Origin: Caulobacter sp031457805
GTDB lineage: Bacteria > Pseudomonadota > Alphaproteobacteria > Caulobacterales > Caulobacteraceae
Direction of reading: 5' to 3'
DNA length: 64,000 bases
NCBI RefSeq assembly: GCF_031457805.1
Contig: NZ_JAVDXI010000005.1
Coordinates: 248,001 to 312,000 of the forward strand
In this document: piece after piece, positions 35,235-44,515 of the stretch
Layout of the letters: every line of letters starts with the position of its first letter
Position numbering within the stretch: position 1 is the stretch's first letter
The notes under the pieces: generated by a model
Seen by the model: the letters and a program-made list of their open reading frames with translations, nothing else
What the model was told of the DNA's origin: nothing
Database searches by the model: none
Position numbers and translations under genes: made by a program

Positions 35235-35638
35235 CGCGTGAGAAACACAGCGCGAGCGCCGGACTTCCGTGCCTTCCGCTCGGCGGCGACCTCCGCGTTC
35301 CGCGCCACCCGGTAGCGGACGATGTCCGCCACGAGGTCCGGCGGCAGCGGCCTGTCCGGCTGGAAGCGGATCGTGCCTTTAGCCGTGTCGAACCCCGTCA
35401 GCCGCTCGGCGAACACATCCATCACCGCGCCGGGATAGAAGGCGCAATGCCTGGCCGCCGCGCCGAAGTGGACGAGATTGCCGTTCAGCTTGAAGGTCGG
35501 CAGGCCATAGCTGATCGCCTCGGCCGCCTCAGGCGCGACCGCGCGGATCTGGGCGCGAAGAACCTCAAGCGCCGCGCGCTGGTCGGCGGGCAGCTTGGCC
35601 AGATAGTCGTCAACCGACGCGGCGGGGGGCTTCATCAT
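35231..35638 (-). CDS. DUF1801 (YdhG-like) protein
   Basis: 135-residue small protein of the DUF1801/YdhG fold. The stretch VDDYLAKLPADQRAALEVLR at the start, EAISYGLPTFKLNGNLVHFGA near 40-60, and CAFYPG near 65 are typical. Family members resemble frataxin-like iron chaperones in fold, without proven activity. Basic C-terminal tail (AERKARKSGARAVFLTR). Either of the first two ATG codons could start it. Confidence 0.88.
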   Translation of the reverse strand: MMKPPAASVDDYLAKLPADQRAALEVLRAQIRAVAPEAAEAISYGLPTFKLNGNLVHFGAAARHCAFYPGAVMDVFAERLTGFDTAKGTIRFQPDRPLPPDLVADIVRYRVARNAEVAAERKARKSGARAVFLTR

Positions 35639-35704
35639 GGGATGGTCCTCAATCGATTGAACAAAGGACGTTCCAGAAGCGCCCCCGCCGACACCACGCC
35701 TCGA

Positions 35705-37204
35705 CTATTTCGCGCCGTACAGCGCCATCACGTCCCTGCGGAACGCCGCGCCGCTGTCGGGGCGGCTGTAGAACATGTGGCCGCCCGCATAGTTGGCCAG
35801 GGTCACGCGGCCGTTCGCCGTCGCCGGCATCGCGTCGACGATCAGGCGCGAGGCGAAGAACGGGCACGACAGGTCGTTGTAGCCGTGCACGATCAGCACC
35901 TTCAGCTTGGGATCGACCGAAACGATCTTGCGAAGGTCCGAGACCGACTCCGTGTCGGGGCCGCGACCGCGATCCCAGTTGCGGTTCACGACGTCGGACA
36001 GGGCGTCGTAGCGGCCCTCCGGCTTCCAGCCAACGACGCGGGTGGTGAAGTCGACGATGGCGCTGGTCGTCGGCGCAATGATCGCATCCAGGATGGGGTC
36101 GTTGACCTCTTGGGTCGGCGCGTTGGGGAATGGATCCAGCGAGGTGACGTTGCTGTCATAGCGGCTGCCGAGGCGCCCCTTGTCGCGGAACACCTCGCGC
36201 AGGAACGACTGGGTCTCCAGGCGGCCGCCGGCGCGGCGGACATAATTCGGATCCAGCCCGGTCATGGCCGAGACCTTGGCCGTCAGGCGGTCGAGGGCGG
36301 CGGGGTCCGAGCCCTTCATCAGGTCGACCATGTATTCGCCGCGCGTGTAGTCCTCGACCGCCTTGATCGCCTCAGGGGTCAGCTTGCCGTCGCGCTCCAG
36401 CTTGGCCGCCGCGATCGACGGCAGGGTCCACATGGCCGGCAGCGGCGAGATCTCCTGCGAGACGCGGCCGGCGCTGGTCAGCAGCGGGGACACCAGCACG
36501 ACGCCCTTCACCGCAACGCCAAGATCCGTCTGCAGGGTGTAGGCCAGCCGCGGCCCGCGGAAGCCGCCATAGCTTTCGCCGACCAGGTACTTGGGCGAGG
36601 TCAGGCGATCGGTCTTGACCAGGTAATCGAAGACGATCCGCGACAGGTAGTCGATGTCCTGCTTGACGCCGTAGAAGCGCTTCTTGGTCTCGTCCTCATT
36701 GACCAGCGAGCGCGAGAAGCCGGTGCCGACGGGGTCGATGAAGACGAGATCCGTGAAGTCCATCCACGAGGCCGGGTTGTCGTCCAGCTTGCTGAAATCC
36801 GATGGGCTGTCGCCCTCGGCGCCGAACTGCACCCGCTTGGGGCCCAGGGCGAAGTTCAGATAGACGCTGGCCGCGCCCGGACCGCCGTTGAAGGCGAAGG
36901 TGATCGGACGCTTGGGGTCTCGCGGACCGTCCAGGGTGTAGGCGGTATAGACCACCTCGGCGATCTTCTTGCCCTTCTCGTCGCGCACCGGCATCGCCCC
37001 GACCGTGGCGGTGTAGGCCAGGGTCTTGCCGGCCAGGACCGTGGTCTGCTTGACCGATTTCTCGCTGGGAAACGCGGGCAGGTCCGTTCCGGACTTCTCG
37101 CCGGCCGGCTTGTCGCCGCCCTTGTCCTGGGCGAACGCGACCGGACCCGACAAGGCCGCGACGGCGGCGAGGGCCAGCAGGCCCGCTCGGAAAGACTGTT
37201 TCAT
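35705..37204 (-). CDS. S10 family serine carboxypeptidase, exported
   Basis: 499 residues. Signal peptide about 1-26 (AFAQ cleavage). The catalytic serine lies in GESYGGFRG (about 197-205), the oxyanion/NGGPGAAS segment near 104-111, the Asp in LIVHGYNDLSCPF (about 435-447) and the His in NYAGGHMFY (about 470-478). S10 peptidases remove C-terminal residues, usually at low pH; here it would act in the periplasm or outside. Monocistronic. Confidence 0.92.
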   Translation of the reverse strand: MKQSFRAGLLALAAVAALSGPVAFAQDKGGDKPAGEKSGTDLPAFPSEKSVKQTTVLAGKTLAYTATVGAMPVRDEKGKKIAEVVYTAYTLDGPRDPKRPITFAFNGGPGAASVYLNFALGPKRVQFGAEGDSPSDFSKLDDNPASWMDFTDLVFIDPVGTGFSRSLVNEDETKKRFYGVKQDIDYLSRIVFDYLVKTDRLTSPKYLVGESYGGFRGPRLAYTLQTDLGVAVKGVVLVSPLLTSAGRVSQEISPLPAMWTLPSIAAAKLERDGKLTPEAIKAVEDYTRGEYMVDLMKGSDPAALDRLTAKVSAMTGLDPNYVRRAGGRLETQSFLREVFRDKGRLGSRYDSNVTSLDPFPNAPTQEVNDPILDAIIAPTTSAIVDFTTRVVGWKPEGRYDALSDVVNRNWDRGRGPDTESVSDLRKIVSVDPKLKVLIVHGYNDLSCPFFASRLIVDAMPATANGRVTLANYAGGHMFYSRPDSGAAFRRDVMALYGAK

Positions 37205-37304
37205 CGATACCCCTCCACTGAGGGCGAAAGTGCTAGGCCAAGGCGCGCGGCTTCACAACCTTGCGCCAACGTGATGGTGTGCCCGCGCACGGGAGGACTT
37301 TGTC

Positions 37305-39053
37305 ATGGACGCCACGCGATCGCGCGACGCCGCCATTTTGCGCCTGGCCATAGGCCTGGCTCAGGGCGTTCTGCTGTTCCTTCTGCAGAAGGCCGACGAG
37401 TCCAAGGCCTGGCCCGCGACACAGCCGATGCTTTACGCGCCGCTGCTGGTCTGCGTGCTGATGATCCCGCTGCTGCCGCTGGCGGCGCTGTCGGCGATGC
37501 GTCGCGGGAGCCTCTTGGTCTGGACAGCCATCGCCACAGCCGTCACGGCGGTCCTGGCCGTTCACGCCGCCTGGGTCGGGGCAGCGCCCGATCGGATCGG
37601 CGTCAGCCCGCTGTCGCCGCCGCTGTTCCTGGCGACGGCGGCCATGCTGTTCATCGCCCACCATCTGGTTCAGCCGGCGGACGCGGCCGGCAAGCCCGTC
37701 GCACCCTACCCCGCCTATTTCGACCTGACCTGGACCAACGGCGTGCGGCTGGCGCTGTCGCTGGCCTTCACCGGCGCCTTCTGGCTGCTGCTGTTCCTGG
37801 CCGCCGCCCTCTTCAAGCTGATCGGGATCGAGGCCATCGGCAAGCTGATCGGCGAGACCGCCTTCGCCTTCCCGGCCACCGGCCTGATGTTCGCCGCCGC
37901 CGTCCACATGGCCGTGCAGCTGACCGAGGCCCGCGCGGGCCTGGTGCGCGGCGCGCTGACGGTCGGTTTGACCCTGCTCACCTGGCTGCTGCCACTGATG
38001 GTGCTGATCGGCGGCGGCTTCCTGGCCACCCTGCCCTTCACGGGCCTGGCGCCGCTGTGGGGCACCAAGGCCGCCACCGCCCTGCTGCTGGCCGCCGCCG
38101 CCGCCCTGATCCTGCTGATCAACGCCGCCTATCAGGACGGCGACGAGCCGCCCCACCTGATCCCCCGCCTCGCGGCGCGGATCGCGGGCCTCTTGCTGAT
38201 CCCGATCGTGATCCTGGCCGGGTACGCCCTGTGGCTGCGCGTTGATCAGTATGGCCTGACGCCCGAGCGGGTGTTCGCCGGCGTCTTCCTGCTGGTCGCG
38301 ATCGGCTTCACGATCGGCTACGCGCTCGCCGCCGTGAAGCCAGGCCCATGGATGAAGCCGCTGGAGCGGACAAACCCGCTGATGGCCGCTGTCTGCGTGC
38401 TGCTGCTGATCGCCCTCTTCACCCCGATCGCCGACCCGGCGCGACTGTCGGTGGCGAGCCAGGTCAAGCGCCTGGAGGCCGGTAAGGTGGCGGCGGACAA
38501 GTTTGACTTCCAGTTCCTGCGCTTCGACGCCGGTCGCTATGGGCGCGAGGCTTTGGAGCGGCTGAAGACCCATCCTAACGGCGAGATCGCCAAGCGGGCC
38601 CGTGAGGCCGCCGCCAGCACGGAAAGGCGCGTCGCGGCGGAGGAGGCGCGGCCGAACTTCAAGGCCATGGCCGTCTATCCGGCGGGCAAGACGCTGCCCG
38701 AGAGCTTCGTCACGCAGGACTGGTCCAAGCCCTCGGGCTCGAACTGCACCTTCACCGCCATGCAGTGCCCGGCGCTGATCACCGACGTGGACGCCGACGG
38801 CAAGGACGAGGTCCTGCTGGCTGAGGGCGACCGCCTGAAGGTCTTCGCTGAAGGCGCGGATCGGACCTGGCGGCTCACCTCAGTGGCGACGGTGGGCTGC
38901 GAGTCCTACGACCTGGAAGCCTGGATGAAGGCTAGCGCACCGAGCCTGAGCGAGCCTGTCGCCCGCCGCGACCTGATCCTCAACGGGCGGCGTCTGGCGC
39001 TGCAGCCGGCGAGCAAGGGTTGCGAGATCAGCGCTAAACCACCCCCGCGCTGA
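37305..39053 (+). CDS. DUF4153 membrane protein
   Basis: 582 residues. About ten to twelve transmembrane helices fill residues 12-385 (DUF4153 type). The C-terminal 180 residues are hydrophilic, with a Cys-containing segment SNCTFTAMQCPALITDVDADGKDEVLLAEGD-like stretch (about 485-515) that resembles an FG-GAP/VCBS calcium-loop element. GGAGG precedes the ATG. The last 20 bp overlap the end of the ABC transporter gene on the other strand. Function unknown. Confidence 0.85.
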   Translation: MDATRSRDAAILRLAIGLAQGVLLFLLQKADESKAWPATQPMLYAPLLVCVLMIPLLPLAALSAMRRGSLLVWTAIATAVTAVLAVHAAWVGAAPDRIGVSPLSPPLFLATAAMLFIAHHLVQPADAAGKPVAPYPAYFDLTWTNGVRLALSLAFTGAFWLLLFLAAALFKLIGIEAIGKLIGETAFAFPATGLMFAAAVHMAVQLTEARAGLVRGALTVGLTLLTWLLPLMVLIGGGFLATLPFTGLAPLWGTKAATALLLAAAAALILLINAAYQDGDEPPHLIPRLAARIAGLLLIPIVILAGYALWLRVDQYGLTPERVFAGVFLLVAIGFTIGYALAAVKPGPWMKPLERTNPLMAAVCVLLLIALFTPIADPARLSVASQVKRLEAGKVAADKFDFQFLRFDAGRYGREALERLKTHPNGEIAKRAREAAASTERRVAAEEARPNFKAMAVYPAGKTLPESFVTQDWSKPSGSNCTFTAMQCPALITDVDADGKDEVLLAEGDRLKVFAEGADRTWRLTSVATVGCESYDLEAWMKASAPSLSEPVARRDLILNGRRLALQPASKGCEISAKPPPR

Positions 39054-40827
39054 TCGCGTTGAGCCGAGCATAGACCCCGCCCCTGGCGGTCAGCTCGGCG
39101 TGGCGGCCTTCCTCGACGACGCGGCCGCCCTGGAACACCAGGATCCGGTCGGCGCCGCGCACCGTCGACAGGCGGTGGGCGATGACGATCGTGGTGCGGC
39201 CTTCCATCAGCGCCTCGGCGGCGGCCTGGACGTGGCCTTCGGTCTCGACGTCCAGCGAAGAGGTCGCCTCGTCCAGGACGAGGATCGGCGCGTCGGCTAG
39301 GAAGGCGCGGGCGATGGCCACCCGCTGGCGCTCGCCGCCCGACAGCTTGACGCCGCGCTCGCCGACCAGGGTGTCGTAGCCCTTGGGCAGGCGCAGGATG
39401 AAGTCGTGGGCGCGGGCCTTGATGGCGGCGTCCTCGACCTCCTCGCGGGTGGCGTCCGGCTTGCCGTAGGCGATGTTCTCAAACAGCGTCCGGTGGAACA
39501 GGGCCGGGTCCTGCGGCACCACCGCGATGGCGCGGCGCAAGCTGGCCTGCTTCACCTTGGAGACGTCCTGGCCGTCGATGACCACCGCCCCGTCCTGCAG
39601 GTCGTGCAGGCGCTGGATCAGCTTGACGAAGGTCGACTTGCCCGAGCCCGTCGGCCCGACCAGCGCCACCCGCTCGCCGGGCGCGATCTTCAGGCTGAAC
39701 CGGTCGTACAGCGGCGCGCCGGCCGCCTTGTAGCGGAAGGTCACCTCCTTGAATTCGATCGCGCCGGGACCCGGCTGGAAGTCGGGCGCGTTCGGATCAT
39801 CGGCGATCTGCGGCGCAAGGCGGGTCCAGGCCGCGACGTCCTCGGTGTCGTCCAAGCCCTTTTGCAGCATGCGGATGTTTTCGCCGAGATTGCGCAGATA
39901 GCCGCTCATCAGCATGAAGGCGGTGATGGCGAAGGCGACGTCGCCTGGCGTGGCCGTGCCTTGCGCCCAGCCCCAGACCATGGCCCCGGTCAGGCCGGCC
40001 TGCAGCACCACGAGCAGCAGGTTCTGGCCCAGCCACACGTCGGTGAAGCGGTTCCAGGTGACCATCACCGCGTCGCGCCACTGCGCCGTCACCTGCGCCA
40101 GACGCTCAGCCTCGCGGGTCTCGGCCCCAAAGCTCTTGACGGTAGGGTTGGAGGTGACCGCATCGGCCAGGGCCCCGCCGATCTTCGAATCCAGCGCGTT
40201 GGACTTAAGGTTGCTGGGCCGCACATAGCGCTCGGTGATGACGAGGTTCACTGTCAGATAGGCCGCCACCACGACCAGCGAGATGACGCCCGCCAGCGGC
40301 TGGCGCACCAGCATGGCGACCGACAGGCCGATCAGCACGATCACCCCCGGACCCAGCCAGATGGTCACCGCGTCGGTGACGCTGTCATAGCCCCACATGG
40401 CGCGGGTCAGCTTGCGCACGGTCGCGCCGGCGAAGCTGTCGGCGTGCCAGTCCGACGAGAAGGCCTGCACCTTGGCGAAGCTCTCGTTGGTCATCTCCTC
40501 CATGTTCCGGGCCGCCAGCGGGATCCAGAACCGGTGAGCGATGTTGCGCACCACCGCGAAGGCGAAATAGACGCCGACAAAGATCGCCAGGGCCGACCAG
40601 GCCTGCCCATCGCCGCGCGGCTGGGTGGCGACGGTGTCGACGAGGTGTCCGGCCGCGTAGGGCAGCGCCAGATCGAAGGCCACAGCCACCAGGGTCAGGC
40701 CGACGCCCAGGCCAAACAGCACCGGCCGCCGCTTCCAGAAGCGGGCGACAAAGCCCAGCACCTGGCGATTGGACAGGGCGCGTTTCTTGGCGCCGGTCTC
40801 GTCTTCGTCCTCGAGGAAGTCGGTCAT
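39034..40827 (-). CDS. ABC exporter, fused permease and ATPase
   Basis: 597-residue half-transporter. Six-helix permease domain at about 30-320, then a nucleotide-binding domain with Walker A GPTGSGKST (about 394-402), Q-loop, signature LSGGERQR (about 499-506), Walker B ILVLDEATSSLD (about 519-530) and the H-loop in IAHRLSTVRGAD. It would work as a homodimer exporting lipids, drugs or peptides; substrate not readable. The promoter side carries a dispersed repeat (40854-40974). Confidence 0.94.
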   Translation of the reverse strand: MTDFLEDEDETGAKKRALSNRQVLGFVARFWKRRPVLFGLGVGLTLVAVAFDLALPYAAGHLVDTVATQPRGDGQAWSALAIFVGVYFAFAVVRNIAHRFWIPLAARNMEEMTNESFAKVQAFSSDWHADSFAGATVRKLTRAMWGYDSVTDAVTIWLGPGVIVLIGLSVAMLVRQPLAGVISLVVVAAYLTVNLVITERYVRPSNLKSNALDSKIGGALADAVTSNPTVKSFGAETREAERLAQVTAQWRDAVMVTWNRFTDVWLGQNLLLVVLQAGLTGAMVWGWAQGTATPGDVAFAITAFMLMSGYLRNLGENIRMLQKGLDDTEDVAAWTRLAPQIADDPNAPDFQPGPGAIEFKEVTFRYKAAGAPLYDRFSLKIAPGERVALVGPTGSGKSTFVKLIQRLHDLQDGAVVIDGQDVSKVKQASLRRAIAVVPQDPALFHRTLFENIAYGKPDATREEVEDAAIKARAHDFILRLPKGYDTLVGERGVKLSGGERQRVAIARAFLADAPILVLDEATSSLDVETEGHVQAAAEALMEGRTTIVIAHRLSTVRGADRILVFQGGRVVEEGRHAELTARGGVYARLNAISAGVV

Positions 40828-40853
40828 GGCGCGGGAGATAGGGCTTTTTGGCT

Positions 40854-40974
40854 CCCTCTCCCAGAGGGAGAGGGCTGGGGAGAGGGGTTAAGTCGGCCGA
40901 CGGAGCGCGGTGATGCCGAAACCCCTCACCTCCCACCGCTTCGCGGCGGGTCCCTCCTCTCCCTATGGGAGAGG
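40854..40974. repeat. Dispersed palindromic repeat between ABC exporter and DUF454 genes
   Basis: Two short hairpins, CCCTCTCCC-AGA-GGGAGAGGG (about 40854-40874) and CCTCTCCC-TAT-GGGAGAGG (40957-40974), flank a region with complementary AGAGGGGTT / AACCCCTCA-like arms and a CCGC-TTCG-GCGG hairpin. It resembles purine/pyrimidine-rich repeats dispersed in alphaproteobacterial genomes. The second hairpin contains the TAG stop of the DUF454 gene. Single copy in this window. Confidence 0.7.
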
Positions 40975-41256
40975 CTTACCTTTCCTGCGCCCGCCGCCGA
41001 ACGGCCGCCAGCGCAGGAACCAGCGGATCGCGGGGCCCACCACCGGCACGCGCAGCATGGGGCGGACGGCGTGGGGTCGGGTCTTTAGGAAACACAGCAC
41101 CGCGCCGATCCAGAACACTGTCGTCGGCATGCCCGGCACCACCGCCCCGACCGCGCCGGTGGCCAGCAGCGCGCCGCCCATCCCGTCCAGCACCCAACGC
41201 TCGACGCGGGTCAGGCGACGGCGGCGCGAGCGGCGATCCGGGACGGCGATGGCCAT
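40963..41256 (-). CDS. DUF454 (YbaN) family inner-membrane protein
   Basis: 97 residues with two hydrophobic segments (about 22-40 and 44-60): GGALLATGAVGAVVPGMPTT matches the DUF454 core, then a basic C-terminus (RPFGGGRRKGKPLP). The start at 41256 is chosen because GAGGA precedes it and the extra upstream codons look non-coding. Its end lies in a dispersed repeat that supplies the stop codon, so the basic tail may be partly repeat-derived. A second DUF454-like gene lies just upstream. Confidence 0.8.
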   Translation of the reverse strand: MAIAVPDRRSRRRRLTRVERWVLDGMGGALLATGAVGAVVPGMPTTVFWIGAVLCFLKTRPHAVRPMLRVPVVGPAIRWFLRWRPFGGGRRKGKPLP

Positions 41257-41325
41257 GCGCCGATCCTCGCGCCCCGAAACCCCGCTGTCGAGAAAATTGA
41301 GAGCGGCTCGCAAGACATCCCGCCC

Positions 41326-41583
41326 TTAAGCAAGGCGCAGGCGCGTGGGCGCGGCGCGGCGGCTCTGGGCCAGACCGCGCCGGATGCGCGGCCCGAACTT
41401 GGTCGCCGAGATCAGGCGAGCGACCATGGCCTTGTCTCCCACCTTGGCGAACAGGCGCGCTGCGGCCGCCCACAAGGCCGTGGTCACCGGGTGCGGCAGC
41501 ACGATCCCGGCCGCGCCGCCGGCCAGCAGCAGGCTCCAGGCGCAAACGCGAAGAACAGCGCCGGAAAAGAATGACAGGGTCAT
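41326..41583 (-). CDS. Small DUF454-like membrane protein
   Basis: 85 residues. The pattern AGGAAGIVLPHPVTTALWAAAARLF, then KFGPRIRRG, mirrors YbaN/DUF454 (G-VLP--PTT, then FGP-IR). Two hydrophobic segments at about 7-30 and 33-45, basic tail. The ATG at 41583 follows GAGGAG. It precedes the other DUF454 gene by 69 bp, suggesting a tandem duplication that has diverged. Function unknown. Confidence 0.72.
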   Translation of the reverse strand: MTLSFFSGAVLRVCAWSLLLAGGAAGIVLPHPVTTALWAAAARLFAKVGDKAMVARLISATKFGPRIRRGLAQSRRAAPTRLRLA

Positions 41584-41712
41584 GGCGAGGTCTCCTCGGG
41601 GTGTGACCGGACCTTCGCGCCGAACGCCAGATAAATCCAATTGATCGTTTTTCGCAGGCCAATCGATCTTCCCTATGGGACGTGATCGGGATCGCAGGTT
41701 AAGCCTCGCCCC

Positions 41713-42660
41713 ATGAGCGCCACGCAAAACCCCTCGGGCGTCCTGCCCGACGCCGCCGCCACCAACTGGGTCGACCGCCACGCGCCCGAGCGCCTGCGGC
41801 CCTGGCTGAAGCTGGGCCGCTTCGACCGGCCGGTAGGGATCTGGCTGTTGATGCTGCCCGGTTGGCAGGGCATCGCCCTGGCCGCCGCCGAACAGGGCCG
41901 CTGGCCCAATCCGCTGCTGCTGCTGGCGGTGTTCGTCGGCGCGGCCCTGATGCGGGCGGCCGGCTGCGCGTTCAACGACATCGTCGACCGCGACTTCGAC
42001 GCCCAGGTGGCCCGCACCGCCATGCGCCCGATCCCGGCGGGGCTGATCAGCGTCAAGCAGGCCTGGCTGTTCGTGGCCGGCTGCTGCCTGGCCAGCTTTC
42101 TCATTCTGATCTGCCTGGGCTGGACCGCGATCCTGCTGGGCGTGCTGTCGCTCGCCCTCGTGGCCGCCTATCCGTTCATGAAGCGGATCACCTGGTGGCC
42201 GCAGGCGTGGCTGGGCCTGACCTTCAACTGGGGCGCCCTTCTGGGCTACGCCGCCGCCACCGGGCATCTGTCGTGGTCCGCCGCCCTGCTCTACGCCTCA
42301 GGCATTTTCTGGACCCTGGGCTATGACACGATCTACGCGATCCAGGACATCGAGGACGACGCCCTGGCGGGGATCAAGTCCTCGACCCGGCGGCTGGGCC
42401 AACACGTCCAGATCGGCGTCGCGGGTTTCTATCTGGTCAGCTTCATCCTGCTGGTGATCGCCGGCTGGATCGGGAACATCGGCCCGCTGTTCCTGCCGCT
42501 GGCGGCCCTGTTTGCCGTGCACCTGTCGCGCCAGGCCGCCGCGGTGCGGATCGAGGATGGTCCCGGCGCGCTGAAGCTCTTCAAGTCGAACGCGCTGGCG
42601 GGCTTGCTGGTGTTCGCGGGCCTGGTGGCCGGCCTCTGGAAGCCGGGCGTGAGCTTCTAG
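41713..42660 (+). CDS. ubiA: 4-hydroxybenzoate polyprenyltransferase
   Basis: 315-residue membrane prenyltransferase that attaches the polyprenyl chain to 4-hydroxybenzoate in ubiquinone synthesis. Both Asp-rich motifs are present: NDIVDRDFDAQVARTAMRP (about 89-107) and YAIQDIEDDALAGIKSST (about 212-229). Nine helices predicted. The start is a clear ATG 130 bp from the divergent DUF454-like gene. Confidence 0.96.
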   Translation: MSATQNPSGVLPDAAATNWVDRHAPERLRPWLKLGRFDRPVGIWLLMLPGWQGIALAAAEQGRWPNPLLLLAVFVGAALMRAAGCAFNDIVDRDFDAQVARTAMRPIPAGLISVKQAWLFVAGCCLASFLILICLGWTAILLGVLSLALVAAYPFMKRITWWPQAWLGLTFNWGALLGYAAATGHLSWSAALLYASGIFWTLGYDTIYAIQDIEDDALAGIKSSTRRLGQHVQIGVAGFYLVSFILLVIAGWIGNIGPLFLPLAALFAVHLSRQAAAVRIEDGPGALKLFKSNALAGLLVFAGLVAGLWKPGVSF

Positions 42661-42731
42661 CCGTGAACCCCGCCCGACCGTGACCTAAGGTCATGCTGTC
42701 GAGGCCGCGCGGACTGTGCGATGCTCATCGC

Positions 42732-43676
42732 ATGGCCGTCGCTCCGCGTGTCAAACCGCAGGACCTATTCACGCCCGAGGAATGGACGCGGATTTCCGCG
42801 CGCTCGTCCTGGCGCGGCGTGTGGATGGTGGTCCACGCCTGGGGGGTGATCCTCGCCGCCGGGGCGCTGTTCGTGGCCTTCCCCAATCCGCTCACCTACG
42901 TGCTGGCCGTGATGCTGATCGGCGCGCGGCAACTGGGCCTGGCGATCCTGATGCACGAGGCCGCGCATGGCGGGCTGCATCCCAATCTCAAGATCAACGA
43001 CTGGCTGGGTGAATGGCTGTGCGCGGCGCCGACCGGCGCGTCGCTGGCCAGCTATCGGCCCTATCACCTCAGCCACCATAAGTACGCCCAGCAGGCCGAG
43101 GATCCTGACCTCGTACTCTCGGCGCCCTTCCCGACGACCCGCGCCTCGCTGTGGCGCAAGGTCGTTCGCGACCTGACGGGCCAGACCTTTTTCAAGCAGC
43201 GCTTCGGGCCTTTGCTCGGAAAGATGAAGGGCGACGCGCCCAAGGGCGCGATCTTCGCCGGCGAGATCGCGCGGCAAAAGCCGTTCCTGCTGTGGAACCT
43301 CGGCATTCTGGTGGCGCTGTCGGCCATGGGCCTGTGGTGGGCGTGGCTGGCGCTTTGGATCGTACCGATGGCCACCTGGTTCCCGCTGGTCACGCGCCTG
43401 CGCAACATCGCCGAGCATGCCCTGGTGGCCAAGGACGAGCCCGACCCGTTCCGCCACGCCCGCACCACGAACGCCAACATGATCGAGCGCGCCCTGATCG
43501 CGCCCTACTACGTCAACTTCCACGCCGAACATCACATGTTCATGCACACCCCGTGCTGGAACCTGCCTTTGGCGCATCGGGTGCTGGAGAAGAAGGGCCT
43601 GACCCAGGGCATGCTGACCGCGCCGGGCTATCTGAGCGTGCTGAAGGCCGCATCGAGCAAACCGGCGGCCGCCTGA
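42732..43676 (+). CDS. Fatty acid desaturase family protein
   Basis: 314-residue di-iron membrane desaturase. Three histidine boxes: HEAAH at 75-79, HLSHH at 112-116, and HAEHH near 266-270. Helices flank them in the usual pattern. The family acts on acyl lipids, sphingolipids or carotenoids at the inner membrane; substrate not determined. Start at 42732 is favoured over an upstream in-frame ATG. A dispersed inverted repeat follows the stop. Confidence 0.92.
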   Translation: MAVAPRVKPQDLFTPEEWTRISARSSWRGVWMVVHAWGVILAAGALFVAFPNPLTYVLAVMLIGARQLGLAILMHEAAHGGLHPNLKINDWLGEWLCAAPTGASLASYRPYHLSHHKYAQQAEDPDLVLSAPFPTTRASLWRKVVRDLTGQTFFKQRFGPLLGKMKGDAPKGAIFAGEIARQKPFLLWNLGILVALSAMGLWWAWLALWIVPMATWFPLVTRLRNIAEHALVAKDEPDPFRHARTTNANMIERALIAPYYVNFHAEHHMFMHTPCWNLPLAHRVLEKKGLTQGMLTAPGYLSVLKAASSKPAAA

Positions 43677-43690
43677 GCCGCCGGCCTCGC

Positions 43691-43761
43691 CCTTCGACAG
43701 GCTCAGGGTGAGGCCTGATCCGGCGCCGCGCCCGAAATCCTCATCCTGAGCTTGTCGAAGG
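43691..43761. repeat. Dispersed inverted-repeat element, copy 2
   Basis: Arms 43691-43713 (CCTTCGACAGGCTCAGG core) and 43739-43761 match copy 1 at 9656-9729 with one or two changes per arm; the loop is unrelated. Located between two plus-strand genes, where it may separate transcripts. Its right arm contains an in-frame TTG that creates a false extended start for the next gene. Confidence 0.85.
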
Positions 43762-43811
43762 ACGAGGATTTCGGCTCCCCAGACCTGGCGTGCGATGCTC
43801 TAACCCCCTCC

Positions 43812-44471
43812 ATGATCGTCCAGACCCTGGAGGGCCGTCGCGCCTTCATTCGCCAGAACACCCAGCTTCTGTCGCCGCCGCATGCGCCCGAACTAGTGCT
43901 GCATCTGGCCGACGAGGTCACGCCGCTGTGGAAGCTGACCGAGGAGGCGCTGGAGGAGATCGGCCTGCCGCCGCCCTTCTGGGCCTTCGCCTGGGCCGGC
44001 GGCCAGGCCCTGGCGCGCTACATCCTCGATCATCCGCAAACCGTCGCCGGCAAGACCGTCTTTGACTTCGCCACGGGCTCGGGCCTGGTGGCCATTGCGG
44101 CGATGAAGGCCGGAGCGGCGAGCGTCTTGGCCAATGACATCGACGTCTTCTGCGAGGCCGCCGTCACCCTGAACGCCGAGGCCAATGGGGTCGCGGTCGC
44201 CTTTACCGAGGCCAACCTGCTGGACGGGCCGCCGCCGGCGGCGCAGGTCCTGCTGGCCGGCGACATCTGCTACGAAAAGCCCATGACCGAGGCGGTGATG
44301 GACTGGCTGCGGCGCGGCCGCGCCCAGGGCTCGACGGTGCTGATCGGCGATCCGGGCCGCACCTACTTCCGCAAGGACGACCTCTTGAAGCTGGCCGAGT
44401 ACCAGGTGGAGACGACGCGCGAGTTGGAGGACATGGCGATCAAGCGCACCAGCGTCTGGACTCTGCCCTGA
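43812..44471 (+). CDS. Class I SAM-dependent methyltransferase (ETFB lysine / PrmA-like)
   Basis: 219 residues. PFWAFAWAGGQALARYIL, then motif I KTVFDFATGSGLVAIAA (about 79-95) and NDIDVFCEAAVTLNAEAN (about 108-125) resemble the small methyltransferases that modify electron-transfer flavoprotein beta or ribosomal protein L11. The reading frame extends back to 43752 in the repeat, but those codons are repeat sequence; the ATG at 43812 is taken, without a strong ribosome-binding site. Target protein uncertain. Confidence 0.87.
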   Translation: MIVQTLEGRRAFIRQNTQLLSPPHAPELVLHLADEVTPLWKLTEEALEEIGLPPPFWAFAWAGGQALARYILDHPQTVAGKTVFDFATGSGLVAIAAMKAGAASVLANDIDVFCEAAVTLNAEANGVAVAFTEANLLDGPPPAAQVLLAGDICYEKPMTEAVMDWLRRGRAQGSTVLIGDPGRTYFRKDDLLKLAEYQVETTRELEDMAIKRTSVWTLP

Positions 44472-44515
44472 CGGCAAACTAGAACAATTCGGGAACATAT
44501 GGAGCTGAGACCACC

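Noticed and set aside
34979..38245. 1088-codon open frame on the plus strand
   Set aside because: It runs across and against the S10 peptidase and DUF1801 genes and in another frame of DUF4153; its product is Arg/Gly/Ala-rich without domains. High-GC antisense shadow.
43752..43811. Extended start of the methyltransferase within the repeat
   Set aside because: The extra residues are encoded by the inverted-repeat arm and a non-standard TTG; the conserved protein starts at 43812.
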